Positions 1 to 12,305 of a stretch of 64,000 bases of DNA are shown here, piece by piece. This stretch comes from Vandiemenella viatica (Eukaryota > Arthropoda > Insecta > Orthoptera > Morabidae). Under the pieces are notes generated by a model. The model worked only from the letters and a program-made list of their open reading frames with translations, had not been told where the DNA came from and searched no databases. Every line of letters starts with the position of its first letter. Position 1 is the first letter of the stretch. Position numbers and translations under genes: made by a program. The stretch is taken from positions 13,626,148 to 13,690,147 of the forward strand of contig CM061914.1 of NCBI GenBank assembly GCA_031002005.1, in the 5' to 3' direction.

Positions 1-5
1 ACCCA

Positions 6-639
6 AAGGTGTTACATGATAGGCAGATGATAGCATGTCTTTACAATACACCTCAGTGCTCACCACACATACTTGATTTTTAATGTGCCATCAGTATAGC
101 TGGTGGCTGGAACTAATCTCTTGGCAATGTTTGGCCAAAAGTCATTTGTTAATAGCAGCTCATCAAGGACAAATTTTGGGTGAACCTGCCCAGGCGGGCG
201 CGGAGGGAGATGGCCACCCTTCCTCACAGCGGACGCGTACATCGTGTTTTAGTAGGTCGGTATACCGGCACATGTTACCGCCTCGAACGCAATGAAATTC
301 CGGACTTCAGTGCGGTCTTAAAATGCGGTTACCGATAATAGGTCCCGGTCGGAAAACTCCGGTAATCCATCGCGGTCCGCGCTTTTAGACCGGCGTATTA
401 CGGTATTTCTGTCCGCAGTGGAGAAGGGTGGCCACCTCCCGCCGCGCCCGACTGGCCAGGTTCACTCAAAATTTGTCTTTGATGAGCTGCTATTAACAAA
501 TGACTTTTGGCCAAACATTGCCAAGAGCTTAGTTCCAGCCACCAGCCATACTGATGGCACATTAAAAATCAAGTATGTGTGGTGAGCACTGAGGTGTATT
601 GTAAAGACATGCTATCATCTGCCTATCATGTAACACCTT
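6..639. repeat. Foldback inverted repeat with ~225-bp arms
   Basis: The sequence from about 6 to 238 returns as its reverse complement at about 415 to 639, with scattered mismatches and a spacer of roughly 180 bp. The arms share blocks such as GGTGTTACATGATAGGCAGA (left) and its complement near 618-637. No gene is visible inside, and two short open frames on opposite strands are mirror images of the same arm. The structure fits a foldback element or long-TIR MITE. The left edge touches the window start, so a target duplication cannot be tested. Confidence 0.85.
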
Positions 640-1913
640 AGTGTGGACATCGTGTGTCGGGTCCCTTTCCTGAAGTTACTTGTATGTATGTGGTAACTTA
701 TGAAATTGTGGTATATGCATGGACATATGTGTGTGTACGTGTTCCTGTGTGGTTATGTGTGTAATTATGGTGGTAGGAGTCTACTTGAGATTTTTCCATC
801 AGTGGCCACCTATGTAGATGTAATCATTTGGGTATGATAAGCACCGAGGTTTGTGGCAAAGAAATGAAATATTTCGCACATCCTGTAGCTATTCAGTCTG
901 GACCTAGGGTGTTCAGTCCTTTTCCTACAGTTACGTGTATGTGTGTGGTGATGTATGGTAACTGTGTGAATGCATGGACATGTGAGTGTGTGTCTTTGTA
1001 TGTGGTTGTGTGTCTATCCCGATAGGATTCTACTCGACTTTGAGATTTCACAATGACTGGCTGCCTATGTGTTGATGTAATTAATCGATAATGTGATAAG
1101 TACTGAGGTGTATGGCAAAAACATGTCATCCACTGCACACACTCTAACGTCTGTCTGATGGTTTTTTGATCAGTTATGTTTGTGTGTGAGACCTAGTATG
1201 AGTATGGGAGTTATGATATATGTCTGATGACCATGTGCCTACTGATACTCGTGGTACGTCGGACAAATATTACTGAACAGCAGAAAAGGCTTGTGGCGTG
1301 GGATAGAGGTGGTGCTGATCATGTGAACAGCTTTGTACATATTACCAACGATACTGAATGGCAGAGAGGTCTGTAGTGTGAGTTAAATGATATGATTTTG
1401 ATGTGAGGAGTTTGTTACTTGGAACACATGTTAATGATGATTTTTTTTTGTCAGTCTTGAGCCATGGGGGTTCTGTCCCACTTTTTCTTTGCCATGATTG
1501 GGCTGGTCGTTCTGTTGAGCTCGCTGTAGGCATGGATATATGTGTCTGTGTGCGTCTTTCTCTGTGTCTGTATGCGTAAGTATGGTGATACCTTCCTTAA
1601 ACTCATTTATCTGGACGTATGAATTGCTGTTCCTCCCATATGTTTGTGCTTGTGTGGAGACGTATGGGTTTGTCGGTGAGACCTAGTATGAATATGGAGA
1701 TTATGATATCCGTCTGATAGACTAGTGTCTATTGTAACTCATGGTACCTGGATCACATGTTACTAAATGACAGAAAGGGTTGCGGTGTGGGCGAGATGTG
1801 GCTGTGATTTCAAACTTCACACATCCTGTAACTCTTCAGTTTGAAACTAGCATGTTCAGTCTCTTTCCTCCAGATATGTGTGGTGATGAATGGAACTGTG
1901 TGAATGCATTGAA

Positions 1914-1953
<40 letters not shown>

Positions 1954-2880
1954 CTTTCTATGATTTTTGGCCAGTCATGGGTGTTCTGTACCACTTTTTC
2001 GTTGCCACGATTGGGCTAGTTGTTGAGTCGAGATCGCTGTAGGCATGGAAATGTACGTGTGTATGCGTCTCTATGTCTGTGTGTTTTTTTGCGTAAATGT
2101 GGTGATACCTTCCTTTATCTCGTTTGTCTGGATGTATGATGTGCTGTTCCTGCACTTATGCTTGTGTGAGGTGACGTATGGATTTGTGGGTAAGACCTAG
2201 TATGAATATGGGAGTTATAATATCTGTCTGATGACCAAGTGTCTACTGCTACTCGTGGTACATGGGGGGCACATGTTACTGAATGGCAGAAAAAGCTTAG
2301 GTGTGGGATAGACGTGTTGGTGCTGATGTGAACAGTTTTGTACCTAGCACACATGAGGTCTGTAGTGTGAAATAAATGAGATGATGTTGATGTGAAGAAT
2401 ATGGTGCCTGGAACATATGTTACTGATGATTTTTTGGTCAGTTATGAGCCATGGGGGTTCTACCCCACTTTTTCGTACGCCATGATTGGGCTGGTTGTTG
2501 CGTCTAGCTCGCTGAAGGCATAGAAATGTGAGTATTTGTGCGTCTCTCTCTGTGTCTGTATGCGTAAATATAGTGATACCTTCTATAAACACGTCTGTCT
2601 GGACGAATGATTTTGCTGTCCCTCCAATAACTCGTCTGTCTGATGATTTTTATAACGATAGTTTTGTCCAGTTAATCAGTTGTAATGACAATTCTGCCCC
2701 ACTTCATCGTTACGTGATGCTTGCTGTTAGTTCTGTCGACCTCGCTGTATGCATGTACAAGGGTGTGCGCGTGTCATTCCTATGTGGATTTGAGTCTAAA
2801 ATATATGGCTATAGAATTATGCTCACCATCAACGTGTGCTTCTAACCATTGTTTCAGGGCTTAGGCAATCTCCCATTTCG
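640..2880. repeat. Degenerate ~0.5-kb tandem repeat block with a TG microsatellite
   Basis: A unit beginning GACCTAGTATGA recurs near 1193, 1679 and 2195, about 490-515 bp apart. Each time it is followed by related text (TCTGATGACC, a variant of ACTCGTGGTAC, then GAATGGCAGAAA-like sequence). A (TG)n run of about 28 bp lies at 1917-1944. The small open frames here are products of the T/G-rich composition. No coding signal is supported. Confidence 0.7.
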
Positions 2881-2959
2881 ATGTGCTCTTTACAGTTTAC
2901 TACCGTTTGTGTTGGCATACGAATTGTGATTCTCACTACATAAATATCATTTAACAGAG

Positions 2960-3160
2960 AGGGGTGATGTACCAGAGAAGCGAAGGACTTGGGTACAAAT
3001 CCACAGTCAGACCATTGCTTGTGGGGTATAGTATCGATGTCATTGGAAGATAGGAAGAGTGTTGAGGGGCTGTAGGTGGCGTATAATGCTGTTAGAATGG
3101 ATATTGGTGGAATAATTCTGAGTGGTGTGTGGAGCCTGAGTTGACCATGACCACAATCTC
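2960..3160 (+). pseudogene. LINE reverse-transcriptase C-terminal relic
   Basis: Text near 2990-3030 matches, with frameshifts, the segment at 7158-7190 that encodes the post-RT region of a CR1-like LINE (GYK-x-LVRPLLEYG). The reading frame is destroyed. Bases 3160-3630 between this and the next relic hold nothing I recognise. Confidence 0.5.
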
Positions 3161-3639
3161 GCACTAGACTTTAGGTGATGAGGCCTGAGTGGATGAAATA
3201 TCTAAACACCCACCTTGACCTAACAATTTACGACAGTTCAAGTATGAGCACTATCTTAGGCGTAATAGAACTAGTGTCTGCACCTATGGATACTTGTCGA
3301 TGTGTGGGGATCTTCTATGAAAATGTGGGTTATGATGTGTGTTTGATGACCAAGAAACTATCAGTTAGCTAAGATCATTATGGTAACTTTATCGTGGTTA
3401 CTTGAACAAAGCATGCAATTACAAACAAATGTCAGACTTGGTCCTGAATCCGAGGTTGGCGGTAGATGGGAACATTTAAACTGAATGGAGGACTCTCCAG
3501 GGTCCTGATTTATTGAAAGTAATTTCCTGGAAAAAGGGAGAATTTTCCTGGAAAACTGCAGTAAAACCACCTTAAGTGAACATTTTGGTACCTGGCTACT
3601 GATAAGAAGAAGACTTTGCGAATTTTGAATTTTTGGTTT

Positions 3640-3840
3640 ACTTTAACGCATGAACAGAAGGTAACCCTGTCTGTAACTGATCAGGGGTTTGAATGGGAAT
3701 CATTGGAAAACAGAAGGAGGTTTGAGGAAGTGCTGGGCGTATGTTGGCGATGAGGCTAGGGGTGGATCTTGGTGAAAGAATTAGGAATAGTGCGTAAAAG
3801 ACTATCAGTAGGAGCCGGCACTGGATTTCTTCCATAAGGG
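3640..3840 (+). pseudogene. LINE C-terminal relic
   Basis: The stretch from a GGAATCATTGG block through GTATGTTGGCGATGAGGC parallels 7325-7400 of the better preserved LINE end, the region coding LEWDSLPDRRR and the following residues. It is frameshifted and short. Bases 3840-4150 after it show nothing supported. Confidence 0.5.
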
Positions 3841-4149
3841 AGTGGGTAAATTTTCTATATCTCCACCTTGGTCACAGGCGATGGTCTCAGGCATGTTCTG
3901 TGCTTAGCACTGCCTTAGCGTGACTCCATTTTTATCACATAGGACTGGCATACTTCGATTCCACAGGGGTGAATATTAATAAGATTATCAGACGGTGTCT
4001 CGTTCCTAGAACATACGTGCTGTGCTGTAAAATACAGTTAAAGGTGGGTAAGTAAGTGCCACAGCGTATATCTCTCTGTTTCTAGTCAATCACTGATGTG
4101 TCACAAGGGATTGATTGCAATTTTAGACAAAGTACGGCTAAGGGCACTC

Positions 4150-4560
4150 AATTTGTGATTGTTTACGAAAGCATAGCAGAATTGATACACAGATTGGTCT
4201 GGATAGACAGATGATATACGTTTGAGCTTGATGGCAAAAATTATGAGTGTGATTCAATATTTTATACCAATGGCAGCAGAGATAAGTTAGAGAAATAAGG
4301 CGTCAGTACTGATGCTAATATGAATTCTTTCTTCCCTCGTTCCATTCATGGTCAAATTAGAAACTTTGATTTTTATAGCCTTGGTGTGGGAAAGGCTTTG
4401 TCACAAGTATTTTCATGTGGGGCTCGTGTCCAAATACTGAGTCTGGAGGGTTGAGAAACAGGCTTGAAAAAATTACATGATTGGTTTGATATAAGTGGAG
4501 AGATTAACGTGTATTCACTTCTGGAATGTTTGTAGGGAAAGAAACTGTTTTTCAAATCGA
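4150..4560 (+). pseudogene. LINE 3'-end relic, copy 1 of a local direct repeat
   Basis: Bases near 4165-4345 resemble the LINE tail at 36,735-36,960 (ACAGAATTGAT, then AGAGAAATAAGG and TTCTTTCTTCCCTCG-like blocks), which codes the region ending in a DAYINSFFPGAIRDWN-type motif. The distal part, 4275-4560, is repeated at 5255-5560. Confidence 0.6.
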
Positions 4561-4986
4561 CAACTTTGATTTAGTTTAGGAGCTCTTAATTCATCGAGGT
4601 TATACTTACATACATCAGTAAACCCATTCAATGCCTCTTTGAGTTTTAAAAGTGTCTGTGTTCTCGTTCTGTTTCATTACCCCTAATTTAATACATCCTT
4701 TAAAATACACGGAATGTAGGTGACACTAGTGAGCTATATTATATTGTTCATAACGAATCCATCATGATGTGAAAAAGTGAGTTTGTTTCCCGTCTCTTCG
4801 TCAGGTGAATTAATTTTTAATGTCTGCCTGCTTCGATGAACGGAATTTATGGTTTTCCCTACCTTCGTCGGTGAATATCTGTCGGTTTCAATAAAAGGAT
4901 TTGCCCTATTGATGGGTTTTTGAGGCTACGAATTTTGAAAGGAATAACGTATGTGTGGTATTGCTATACTTTATCACAATAATTTC

Positions 4987-5206
4987 ATTTTTTTAAACTT
5001 TTTAATGTCTCTCTAACAACGTGGTCTTTAGAGACGGGGAAAGGATGGGGGGCAAGGAATGGGAAGGAATTCGTCCATGTCCTTTTGAAGGAAGCATCCC
5101 GGCATTCACCTGGAATGATTTGGGGGAAACCATGGAAAACCCAAATCTGAATGCCCGGACGGGGGATTCGAACCGCCATCCTCCCGAATGCAAGGCCAGA
5201 ACGCTA
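4987..5206 (-). mobile_element. tRNA-derived SINE (family A), reverse orientation
   Basis: Read on the minus strand it has the family layout: a tRNA-like head with B box GGTTCGAATCC (here GATTCGAACC on the plus strand near 5167), a body including a CCATGGTTTCC block, a GAATTCCTTCCCATTCC block and a TCTCTAAAGACC tail, then A-rich sequence (T-rich near 4985). The head is truncated after the CGTTCTGGCC region. Confidence 0.9.
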
Positions 5207-5239
5207 AATAATTTCATGAAAACAGGTACACATACTCTC

Positions 5240-5560
5240 TAGGCGTGGATAGATTAGAGAAATAAGGTGTCATACTGATGCTTATATGAATTCTTTCTTC
5301 CCTCGTTGCATTCCATGAGTTTTGCCATGGTCAAATTGGAAACTTTGATTTTTATAGCCTTGGTGTGGGAAAGGCTTTGTCACAAGTATTTTCATGTGGG
5401 GCTCTTGTCCAAAGACAGGGTTGAGAAATAAGCTTGAAAAAATTACAGGCTGATTGGTTTGACATCAGTGGAGAGATTAACATGTAATCACTTCAGAAAT
5501 GTCTGTAGGGAAAGAAACTGGATTTCACATCTGCAACTTTGCATTAGGCAATGATATTCA
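5240..5560 (+). repeat. Copy 2 of the 4275-4560 direct repeat
   Basis: This is a near copy of 4275-4560, starting at GATTAGAGAAATAAGG and including TTTTTATAGCCTTGGTGTGG. The first ~90 bp are LINE-tail sequence. The pair flanks the SINE at 4987-5206, so the interval may be a small segmental duplication or two LINE 3' ends of one subfamily. Bases 5560-6180 are AT-rich with nothing recognised. Confidence 0.75.
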
Positions 5561-6179
5561 TGTGAATCTAATTTAGTGGGCATTTTTCAGATAAAATTGG
5601 CAGGGAAGTTAATGCCATAGCAATAGGATAGAAATACACAAAGTTCATCGAGGTTGCAGACACATCCATGAGGAAATCACTTCTTTGAGTTTAAAACATT
5701 AGTTGGATTCTCGCTTTGTTTCATTGCACATAATTTAATATATTAAAATAATGGGAGTGACAGAAATTCGCGAGTTATCATTAACGATTAATTATATTGG
5801 AATCCCACCGTACTGACGCTTATTTCCTCTTGTTATTCACACAGAGTTATTTTTTGTGCAAAGCACCCTCTGTCAATTTCGAATATCAGAACTGCATTGT
5901 ATAGATGTGAATTTGAGCTATGCCAGGACATTCCATGGTTCATTATCACGTTTTAAACGTAAAAGTTACGCTTTCACATGGTCTATTTTTTAATTAAATA
6001 CAAAGACTCAAGCAGTTTTTCTGTTCACCCAGAATGAAAACAAAATTTTCGATTTTCGTTTTGAAAACACGAGTGATTGGGCTACCATAAATGTTTCTTA
6101 GATTTGTACTACGAAAACTGACATATAATAATTATTCTCATCTCGTAATAATTTCTTCTTGAACCGAAGTGAATGCTGA

Positions 6180-6955
6180 AATATTTCTATGTATCCTGCT
6201 GGGGCGGTTTTGCAGTGCAATGAGCATATGGCGCAACCTGAATTCCTTATCGATAGCAGGGCACCTGAACAAATGCATACGAAATTCGCTGCAAGCCTGA
6301 GACTTTGTACAAAATTCTGCAATCATACGAACGCTGTGTTGGACGCCCTACTTTCTTTGTCCGCCAGCCAGGCAGCCAGCTGTGCTTTCATAATGGTGGA
6401 TGGCAAACACACACCAGCCAAGCTGTATCGCTCTGTAATGGAGCAATTTCGTAACCTGCACTGCCTGTCGGACTCCCGAGCAAACAATAGCCGCTCACGC
6501 AAACATCGAAATATTTCTCTTAAAAGCTTGTTAAATACCTATCGCGTTGAGAAATGAAGCATGCCGCGCCATCTATCAGGAAACGGGATACTATGCACCT
6601 ATGCCTGGAAATATTTGTAGCTTTCACAACCGCGTATCGAGCCATGCCCCGCCATCTATCGGAAACCGGGATACTAGGTTGTGCAAGGCCAAAACGCCCG
6701 ATGCCTTGGATGAGCAAGTCGAAACCTGTCGCAACGAGAGCGCACCTGTGTAAACACGCCCCGGGCGGTGGAACTTCCCCCGCTAGCTTTCTCTCCTGGG
6801 GAAGTGGAATGTCTGCGCCCAAAGAAATTAAGCCCTTGGGAGATGCTGCTCCCTAGCGGCCGGTCAAGGAACTAACGTATGCGCAAGCCCACCCGGTGTC
6901 GCCATCTGGGCGGCCGGCCAAAGAACTAACGTGTGACGTCACGTAGGCAACGACC
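6180..6955 (+). other. GC-richer block with short direct repeats just upstream of a LINE end
   Basis: Composition shifts to higher GC relative to both flanks. Internal repeats are visible: CGCCATCTATC followed by GGGATACTA at ~6566-6592 and again at ~6650-6676, and GCGGCCGG followed by AACTAACGTRTG at ~6856-6880 and ~6911-6934. A 122-codon open frame at 6189-6557 has no recognisable domain. The block could be a LINE 5' region or a separate element; I cannot assign it. Confidence 0.4.
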
Positions 6956-7706
6956 ATGCTGCCACCTGGCGGTGCGCTTGAACTCTTATTACAACACTAC
7001 TTTGCTGAAAACTTGAAATGTAAATATCTTGGCATTACATTTGATAACAAGCTTAACTGGGCAGGACACACTGGACAGGTGGTAGGAAAAGGTTTCAAAA
7101 TTCTGCACTTGTTGGAGAGAGTGATGAAGGGATTTATGAGAGAAGTAAAGGAATTGGGTTACAAAACTTTGGTCAGACCATTGCTCGAATATGGTAGTGT
7201 AGTATGGGACCCTCATTTTACGTATCAAATACAGGAGTTGGAGAGGGTGCAAAAAAGGGCTGCTAGATTTGTTTCTGGAAATTATCGCAGAATGCAATCA
7301 GTGACGGATATGATAAAGGAGCTGGAATGGGATTCATTGCCAGACAGGAGGAGGATGAAGAGGGTCATGGGAGTGTACAGGGCGTATACTGGCGATGAGG
7401 CACGGAAAGACATTGCAGTAGGTATGAAAAGTAGTACATGGAAGGGAAAAGATGACATGACCACAAGCTGGTACTCGATTTCAGGCACAAGGGTGTGAGA
7501 CGATTCTCTTTTTTTAGTAAGGGTGTCAGGGATTGGAATGAGTTTCCAACAGAAATGATGAATAATTTACTGAAAACGTTGCAAGAATTTAAAGATAAAA
7601 TTTGTAGAGGGCAAATGTAGTTTGGTGCAGGATAGGCGGAAGATGGGTGTGTAGGGAAATTGCCACCGGATCCTGTGCTCCATTGCAATTAAATTAAATT
7701 AAATTA
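6956..7706 (+). pseudogene. CR1/jockey-type LINE, 3' end with C-terminal RT region and (ATTAA)n tail
   Basis: The open frame 6956-7498 encodes the region after the RT catalytic core, with YLGITFDNKLNW, LVRPLLEYGSVVWDPH and QKRAARFV motifs typical of non-LTR retrotransposons. A frameshift near 7480 breaks the frame; the downstream frame to about 7620 reads RDWNEFP and ends in a stop. A short ATTAA-type repeat at 7686-7706 looks like the 3' tail. No catalytic FADD box or endonuclease is present, so the copy is 5'-truncated and dead. Bases 7707-8250 are AT-rich with no supported feature. Confidence 0.85.
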
Positions 7707-8734
7707 TAAAAAATTAAAGAATATTGAGAAAATTAAGGGGTGTATAGGGTGAGAGTGGTTCAATTTTTTGAAACCAAAAGTTGACAATATTTTTCTCTTT
7801 ATTTTTGACTATACATGTCCAAAGATCCATCGAAACCGGATAAAAAATGTGTGTTTGTATAGAATTTAATGAGTAGAAATTCATATGGGACCACTTTGGA
7901 GGTATAATCTATCCACAAAAAATATCGTTTAATTCGGTGCAGAATTGGCTAAGATATCGCTGAACATACATAAAACAAAAATCAGACGAATTGAGAACCT
8001 CCTCCTTTTTTTTGAAGTCGGTTAAAAACAAATAATGTGATTCGTGAACAAGGAAACGTTTTTTTTTGCATATTATGCACACAAAAACAAAAATGTATCA
8101 GACATTTAACATAGGGATTAGGCTTTTCAATAAATTACTGCATAATATAAAAGCCACATCAGAAAGGGGAAATTCTGAGAAATTGTTAATGTCATAACTT
8201 CAATACCAGTCCTTTTACACTATAGAAATGTATTTGAATGATATGAAATAACTAGCTGACCCGGTGAACTTCGTATCACCTACATACATCATATATGTTT
8301 AACGTATTGAGATGGCAACACCTGCCATTACTGGTCAAAAACTCTTTATTGTCATCACTGTACAATAGTGTCTCTTTTGTGCACGTCATGGTTTATGCGG
8401 TTGTTCTACTACAGACACTTATGTCAACCAATAAGCTGCCTATAATTTTTTTTTATGCATTGCCCGTTTTGCAAAACGTGGATCGAGCGGCAGGACAACC
8501 GAAGTTCATGTCCTAGTTGTGATAACATTTTATTACATTGTGACGTATGTAAAACGATAATAATTTTATTTCTGACGTTTCGGATGTTTTAGTAACAACA
8601 CCTCATATACATTTCACATACACCCACACGCATACCCTCACACACATTCAGCATACTATATCTCACACTGTTATAATTTCATTTGGTTATTAAACGAAAT
8701 TTGCTAACAAATCATATGAATACGAAATTTTTAT

Positions 8735-9840
8735 CTACATTAAATACAACACAGTCATACACTTCATCAAATTAAAGCTTTCGGATAAACTATATTTTTT
8801 GTCTTTTTTTGCGGTGCGTAAATATATAAAGATGATGGTTGTCCATGCGCGAAACAGGGAAACGACGATATTATGGCTGTCCGATGGCATCCGATGCAAT
8901 GCCATTTTGAACATTTTGACTAAGTCATTGTTCTGATGAAGAAACGTTTGCAGTTCTTGGACAATGGTTCGCTTCACTGTTGGATTATGAGCACAACTTC
9001 TACCAACTTCGGCATCTTGATGGCCAATAAAATAAATCTGCAAGAAGTGATGATGCGCATCAGGCAGTGACAGCAGCGCTCCCAGTAGGTGATAAATTTG
9101 TCCTTGTATCTGCAATTGTTTATGATCTTGTTAAATTATTTGTGATACAAATACAAATTTTATCAAAAACAATTGTGGTATACTACCTTAAAAGTGGGCA
9201 TGAAATTGTCCTATACAATATGCGTGGAGCCAAACGACATCATTTGAAAGCAATTGTTATATTTTGGGATGTTGGTCAAGAAGTGTTTAGAGTCATTTCC
9301 CATACCATAAACTAATGAGAATAATGGTTTTCTGGTGGTGGGACCAATTGTGGCAATTATACTTTACCACCAGCACAACATAATCCAGTAGATTCACCGC
9401 TGTATTTTGACGCTTTACAATATTAAAAAATGGTTGTTATTTCCCCAATTGATACGGATTTGTCGGCACAACAATCTATTTCCGGGTCGTAGTGGAATGC
9501 TAGTTGTTCCAGCTTTACAGGAGCACTGCAACTGCGGAATCTATTTCATTGTGTCGTGCTCGCCGTCGTTGTGTTTGGTGTGCCCGAACTCGTTCCATTC
9601 TAAGCCTATCTACTTCATTATTATTCACTGTGAAACGCGATTTTGCCATACCAATACGAATGTTATCATTATCTGTCTCTCGCTGGTCATCAGTGCGGTT
9701 TGCACGTGAGGTAGCTCGTCGCATATTTGATTGACTTCGACGACCTAAGTAAGGTCGTCCTCTCCTTGGAATTTTAAAACAATAACAGTAAATAAAGTTC
9801 TCACGCACTAAAAAACTTCCAAGTGACACTATGTTGTACT
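8735..9840 (-). pseudogene. Helitron Rep/helicase N-terminal relic
   Basis: Minus-strand frames contain, from 9829 downward, an Arg-rich N-terminal segment. After a frameshifted gap comes an SKHFLTNIPKYN-like stretch, then a 126-codon frame (9115-8735) with MQIQGQIYHLLGALL, HHHFLQIYFIG and VQELQTFLHQNN. These are the blocks I associate with the helitron_like_N domain at the start of arthropod Helitron replicases. Rolling-circle HUH residues and the helicase are not seen. Multiple stops and frameshifts make it a pseudogene. Its strand and position agree with the Helitron termini. Confidence 0.75.
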
Positions 9841-10099
9841 TCTAAAATCTAAATACACGATAATCCGAATGTTGTGGATATATGTTAAAGCGCTTGCGTC
9901 AAAATGTGATCGCTGTGAACGGAGCGCATTACTGAGTACTCGCCACTGAGGTACGGAATGCTGGTAATGTTCTAAATAAGACTGAAGCTACTGTATGTAT
10001 TGTTAAAATAAAACACAGTATCGTCTTAGATAGTGTTTTATTTCATGATAGTCAATTGCTTAAGGCATGCAGCGTGGCCAGAGAACAGTTTGTATTGGA

Positions 10100-10290
10100 A
10101 GAGAGCAGCCGACATTAGGTCAGGTACGAAGGTCAGAGATATCTTAGTGGCAATCGGCTGGCCATATTGCGCGGAGAACAGTCCAAAGATGGACAAAAAT
10201 AGTGTTAGAATGGAATCCAAAAGATCACCACAAACCGAGAGGCAGACCGATGGGGCTTTAGGAATTAACCGGCAGACGATCACCCAAGGT
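10100..10290 (+). pseudogene. LINE C-terminal tail relic
   Basis: Bases 10,123-10,255 read, with frameshifts, as the WAGHIAR...RWTK...W-P...GRP segment found at the C-terminus of one common class of arthropod LINE polyproteins; blocks such as TCAGGTACGAAGGTCAGAGA and CTGGCCATATTGCGCGGAGA are visible. No other part of the LINE is nearby. Confidence 0.5.
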
Positions 10291-11469
10291 CGCAATGCTT
10301 TGCTATTGCTAGACTTGAGAACGTATATACATTAAACTAGCATTCACCCACTGTTTTGCACGCGTAGATCTTGAAGTGTGTAGAAATGCGGGTAGTCTGC
10401 CTCTTTCTCCACCAATCCGAAACTGGTACTAACCTTTTGAAATTTGAAGAATCTGCCTCCACAAAATGTGCTCTTCACGTTTTACACTCTCCTTCTTCGG
10501 AAAAATTGCCACATGCTATGTTAAAAATGCCGAATCATATCAACCTAAACATTCTCGCTTTGTCGTAGAGGTCGTGGTTAGGTTGGAATTCGGCCTAGAA
10601 CAAGGAAAATAATGTTTGGGAAAATCTTTCTGTCTAAAAAATTGGGTATTTGTTTACTATGGAAGCAATGCATTGTCTCCAATCGCTATTATCGATTCTA
10701 AGATGGTAATCGTTTTTGTAGGGCCTACTCCATCTTGGACAAATATTTTTTATTTGTTAATTACGTGCAACTTTTTACAACGGAGAGAAGCATATACGAC
10801 AAGAAAACATTACAATAAAGGATTTAACCAACATTTCAATAGATTTTCATTAATTTTGCAGTGCCATCTAATAGCTGGGCGTCTCTCTTATATTTTGGAA
10901 TTTTTAATTTAATTTGTGGTAACTTTTCCGAAAAGTGAAGAGGATATTATAACGAAGCAGTTAATCCAAATTTCAAATAGTTAGTACCAGTAGCAGGCAG
11001 CCTCCCCCCCCCCCCAAAAAAAGATGTTTTATCCTTTTTATTTTAGTGTCAAATATTAATGCAGAGAAGCAAAATATATAGATTTAATTTTTAAAAAAAA
11101 TCATTTTAGTTACTACCTTAGATGCGGTTTTCATACAGATGTTCAAAACTTTTTTTTTGTAGGACTTATATTTTAACACGGTATCATATATATATGAAAT
11201 ATAAGAAACTAAAGCTACGTGAACCATTATCACTAACATTGCAGTAAGGGTGTACCGAGAATCAATAATTATTCAGGTAAGAAATTTCCTGAGGACATAC
11301 CATTCCATATAAAGTGCGTGTTATAGCAAAAAGAAATGTACCTTAGATATAATGCAAAACGAAAGTTTCTGTCTGCGATAGTAATGGCCGTTAATTCTAA
11401 ACTATGTACGCCACCAATGATAGTATTACAGCAACGAATGTACTAATATCACTCACAAGATTTTTTAAG

Positions 11470-12305
11470 GCAGTTCTATCATTACCGTGGCGCCACAATC
11501 TGATGATGGATTCTTATAGAACTCGGCAAAACAAATGGAAAATAAAGATTTTTTTAATATATGTCTCGCCTGGTTTTCGATATTATAGCATGTCAAAAAT
11601 CAGTTATAGGTATAGTTCCTTGTGCTTTAGGTGGCATTTCTTCTGGTCCAGGCTGTATTTCAACCTAACAACAACAAGGGACCATGCACAAACTATGTGG
11701 CTCGGTTCAGGGGGGGAGGGGGTAGGCTGGAACTCTACGCTGGGCTACGTGGGGGGTTCCGAGCCAGGCCACGTAGCTTTTCTTTCATAACATTTTTCAC
11801 AGTTAAAATGAGGAACAGAACGCACAGCAGCATGTCAATATTTATTTTCCTCAATTAATTATCTCCGTATGTAATTTACAATAGTCTGACACGAGAAAAC
11901 AGTACAAAATGTCTTATGGAATCAAAAGGGAAAAAAGCTACGTGCTACCGGCTACGGGAGGGGGGGGGGGGGGTAGAAGCAAAAGCCACGTAGGGCTACG
12001 TGGGGGGGGGGGGGAAAGGAGGTTCACAGTAGGCCAAAATGGAACTACGTGGTTTATGCACCCTCCTCAACTAGGAAGAAAATAAAACACCTTTAGAGCA
12101 TTTCCACCATGTAGATATAGTGGTTTTGGTGATTTTTTTTTCTGGTCCACGCCGGATTTCACCCTAATCTCCTCACTTTTGAGATATAATATCTCGAGAA
12201 CTAAGCGAGATATCAAAAAATGTATTCTTTACTTTCAATTTGTCTCGTCGAGTTACATAAGAATCCATAATCAAATTGCGGTGCCACGGTAATCGTAGAA
12301 TCTCC
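11470..12305. repeat. Inverted repeat arms around a G-rich MITE
   Basis: The plus-strand text at about 11,475-11,670 (ATTACCGTGGCGCCACAATC, GGATTCTTAT, CTGGTCCAGGC) returns inverted at about 12,140-12,305. Related half-sites with GATAACCGTG occur near 12,523 and 12,762. The unit therefore looks like a long-arm foldback nested in the Helitron and itself interrupted by a smaller element. Confidence 0.6.
11678..12063. mobile_element. Candidate MITE with CACGTAG-rich ends
   Basis: The left end GGGACCATGCACAAACTATG and the inverted right end GGGTGCATAAACCACGTAG are similar imperfect terminal inverted repeats. The interior holds CTACGTGG/CCACGTAG motifs and several G runs of 7-14. No transposase is present. 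I could not define a target duplication, so the superfamily is open. Confidence 0.5.

Noticed and set aside
1780..2019. Cys/Val-rich small protein with a signal-peptide-like stretch
   Set aside because: It is a translation of a TG microsatellite within the degenerate tandem block.
5002..5217. Small frames with Gly/Pro/Arg-rich text overlapping SINE copies (also 13,165-13,454, 34,111-34,536, 49,440-49,865)
   Set aside because: The same peptides recur at every SINE copy in all frames. They come from the SINE body, not from genes.
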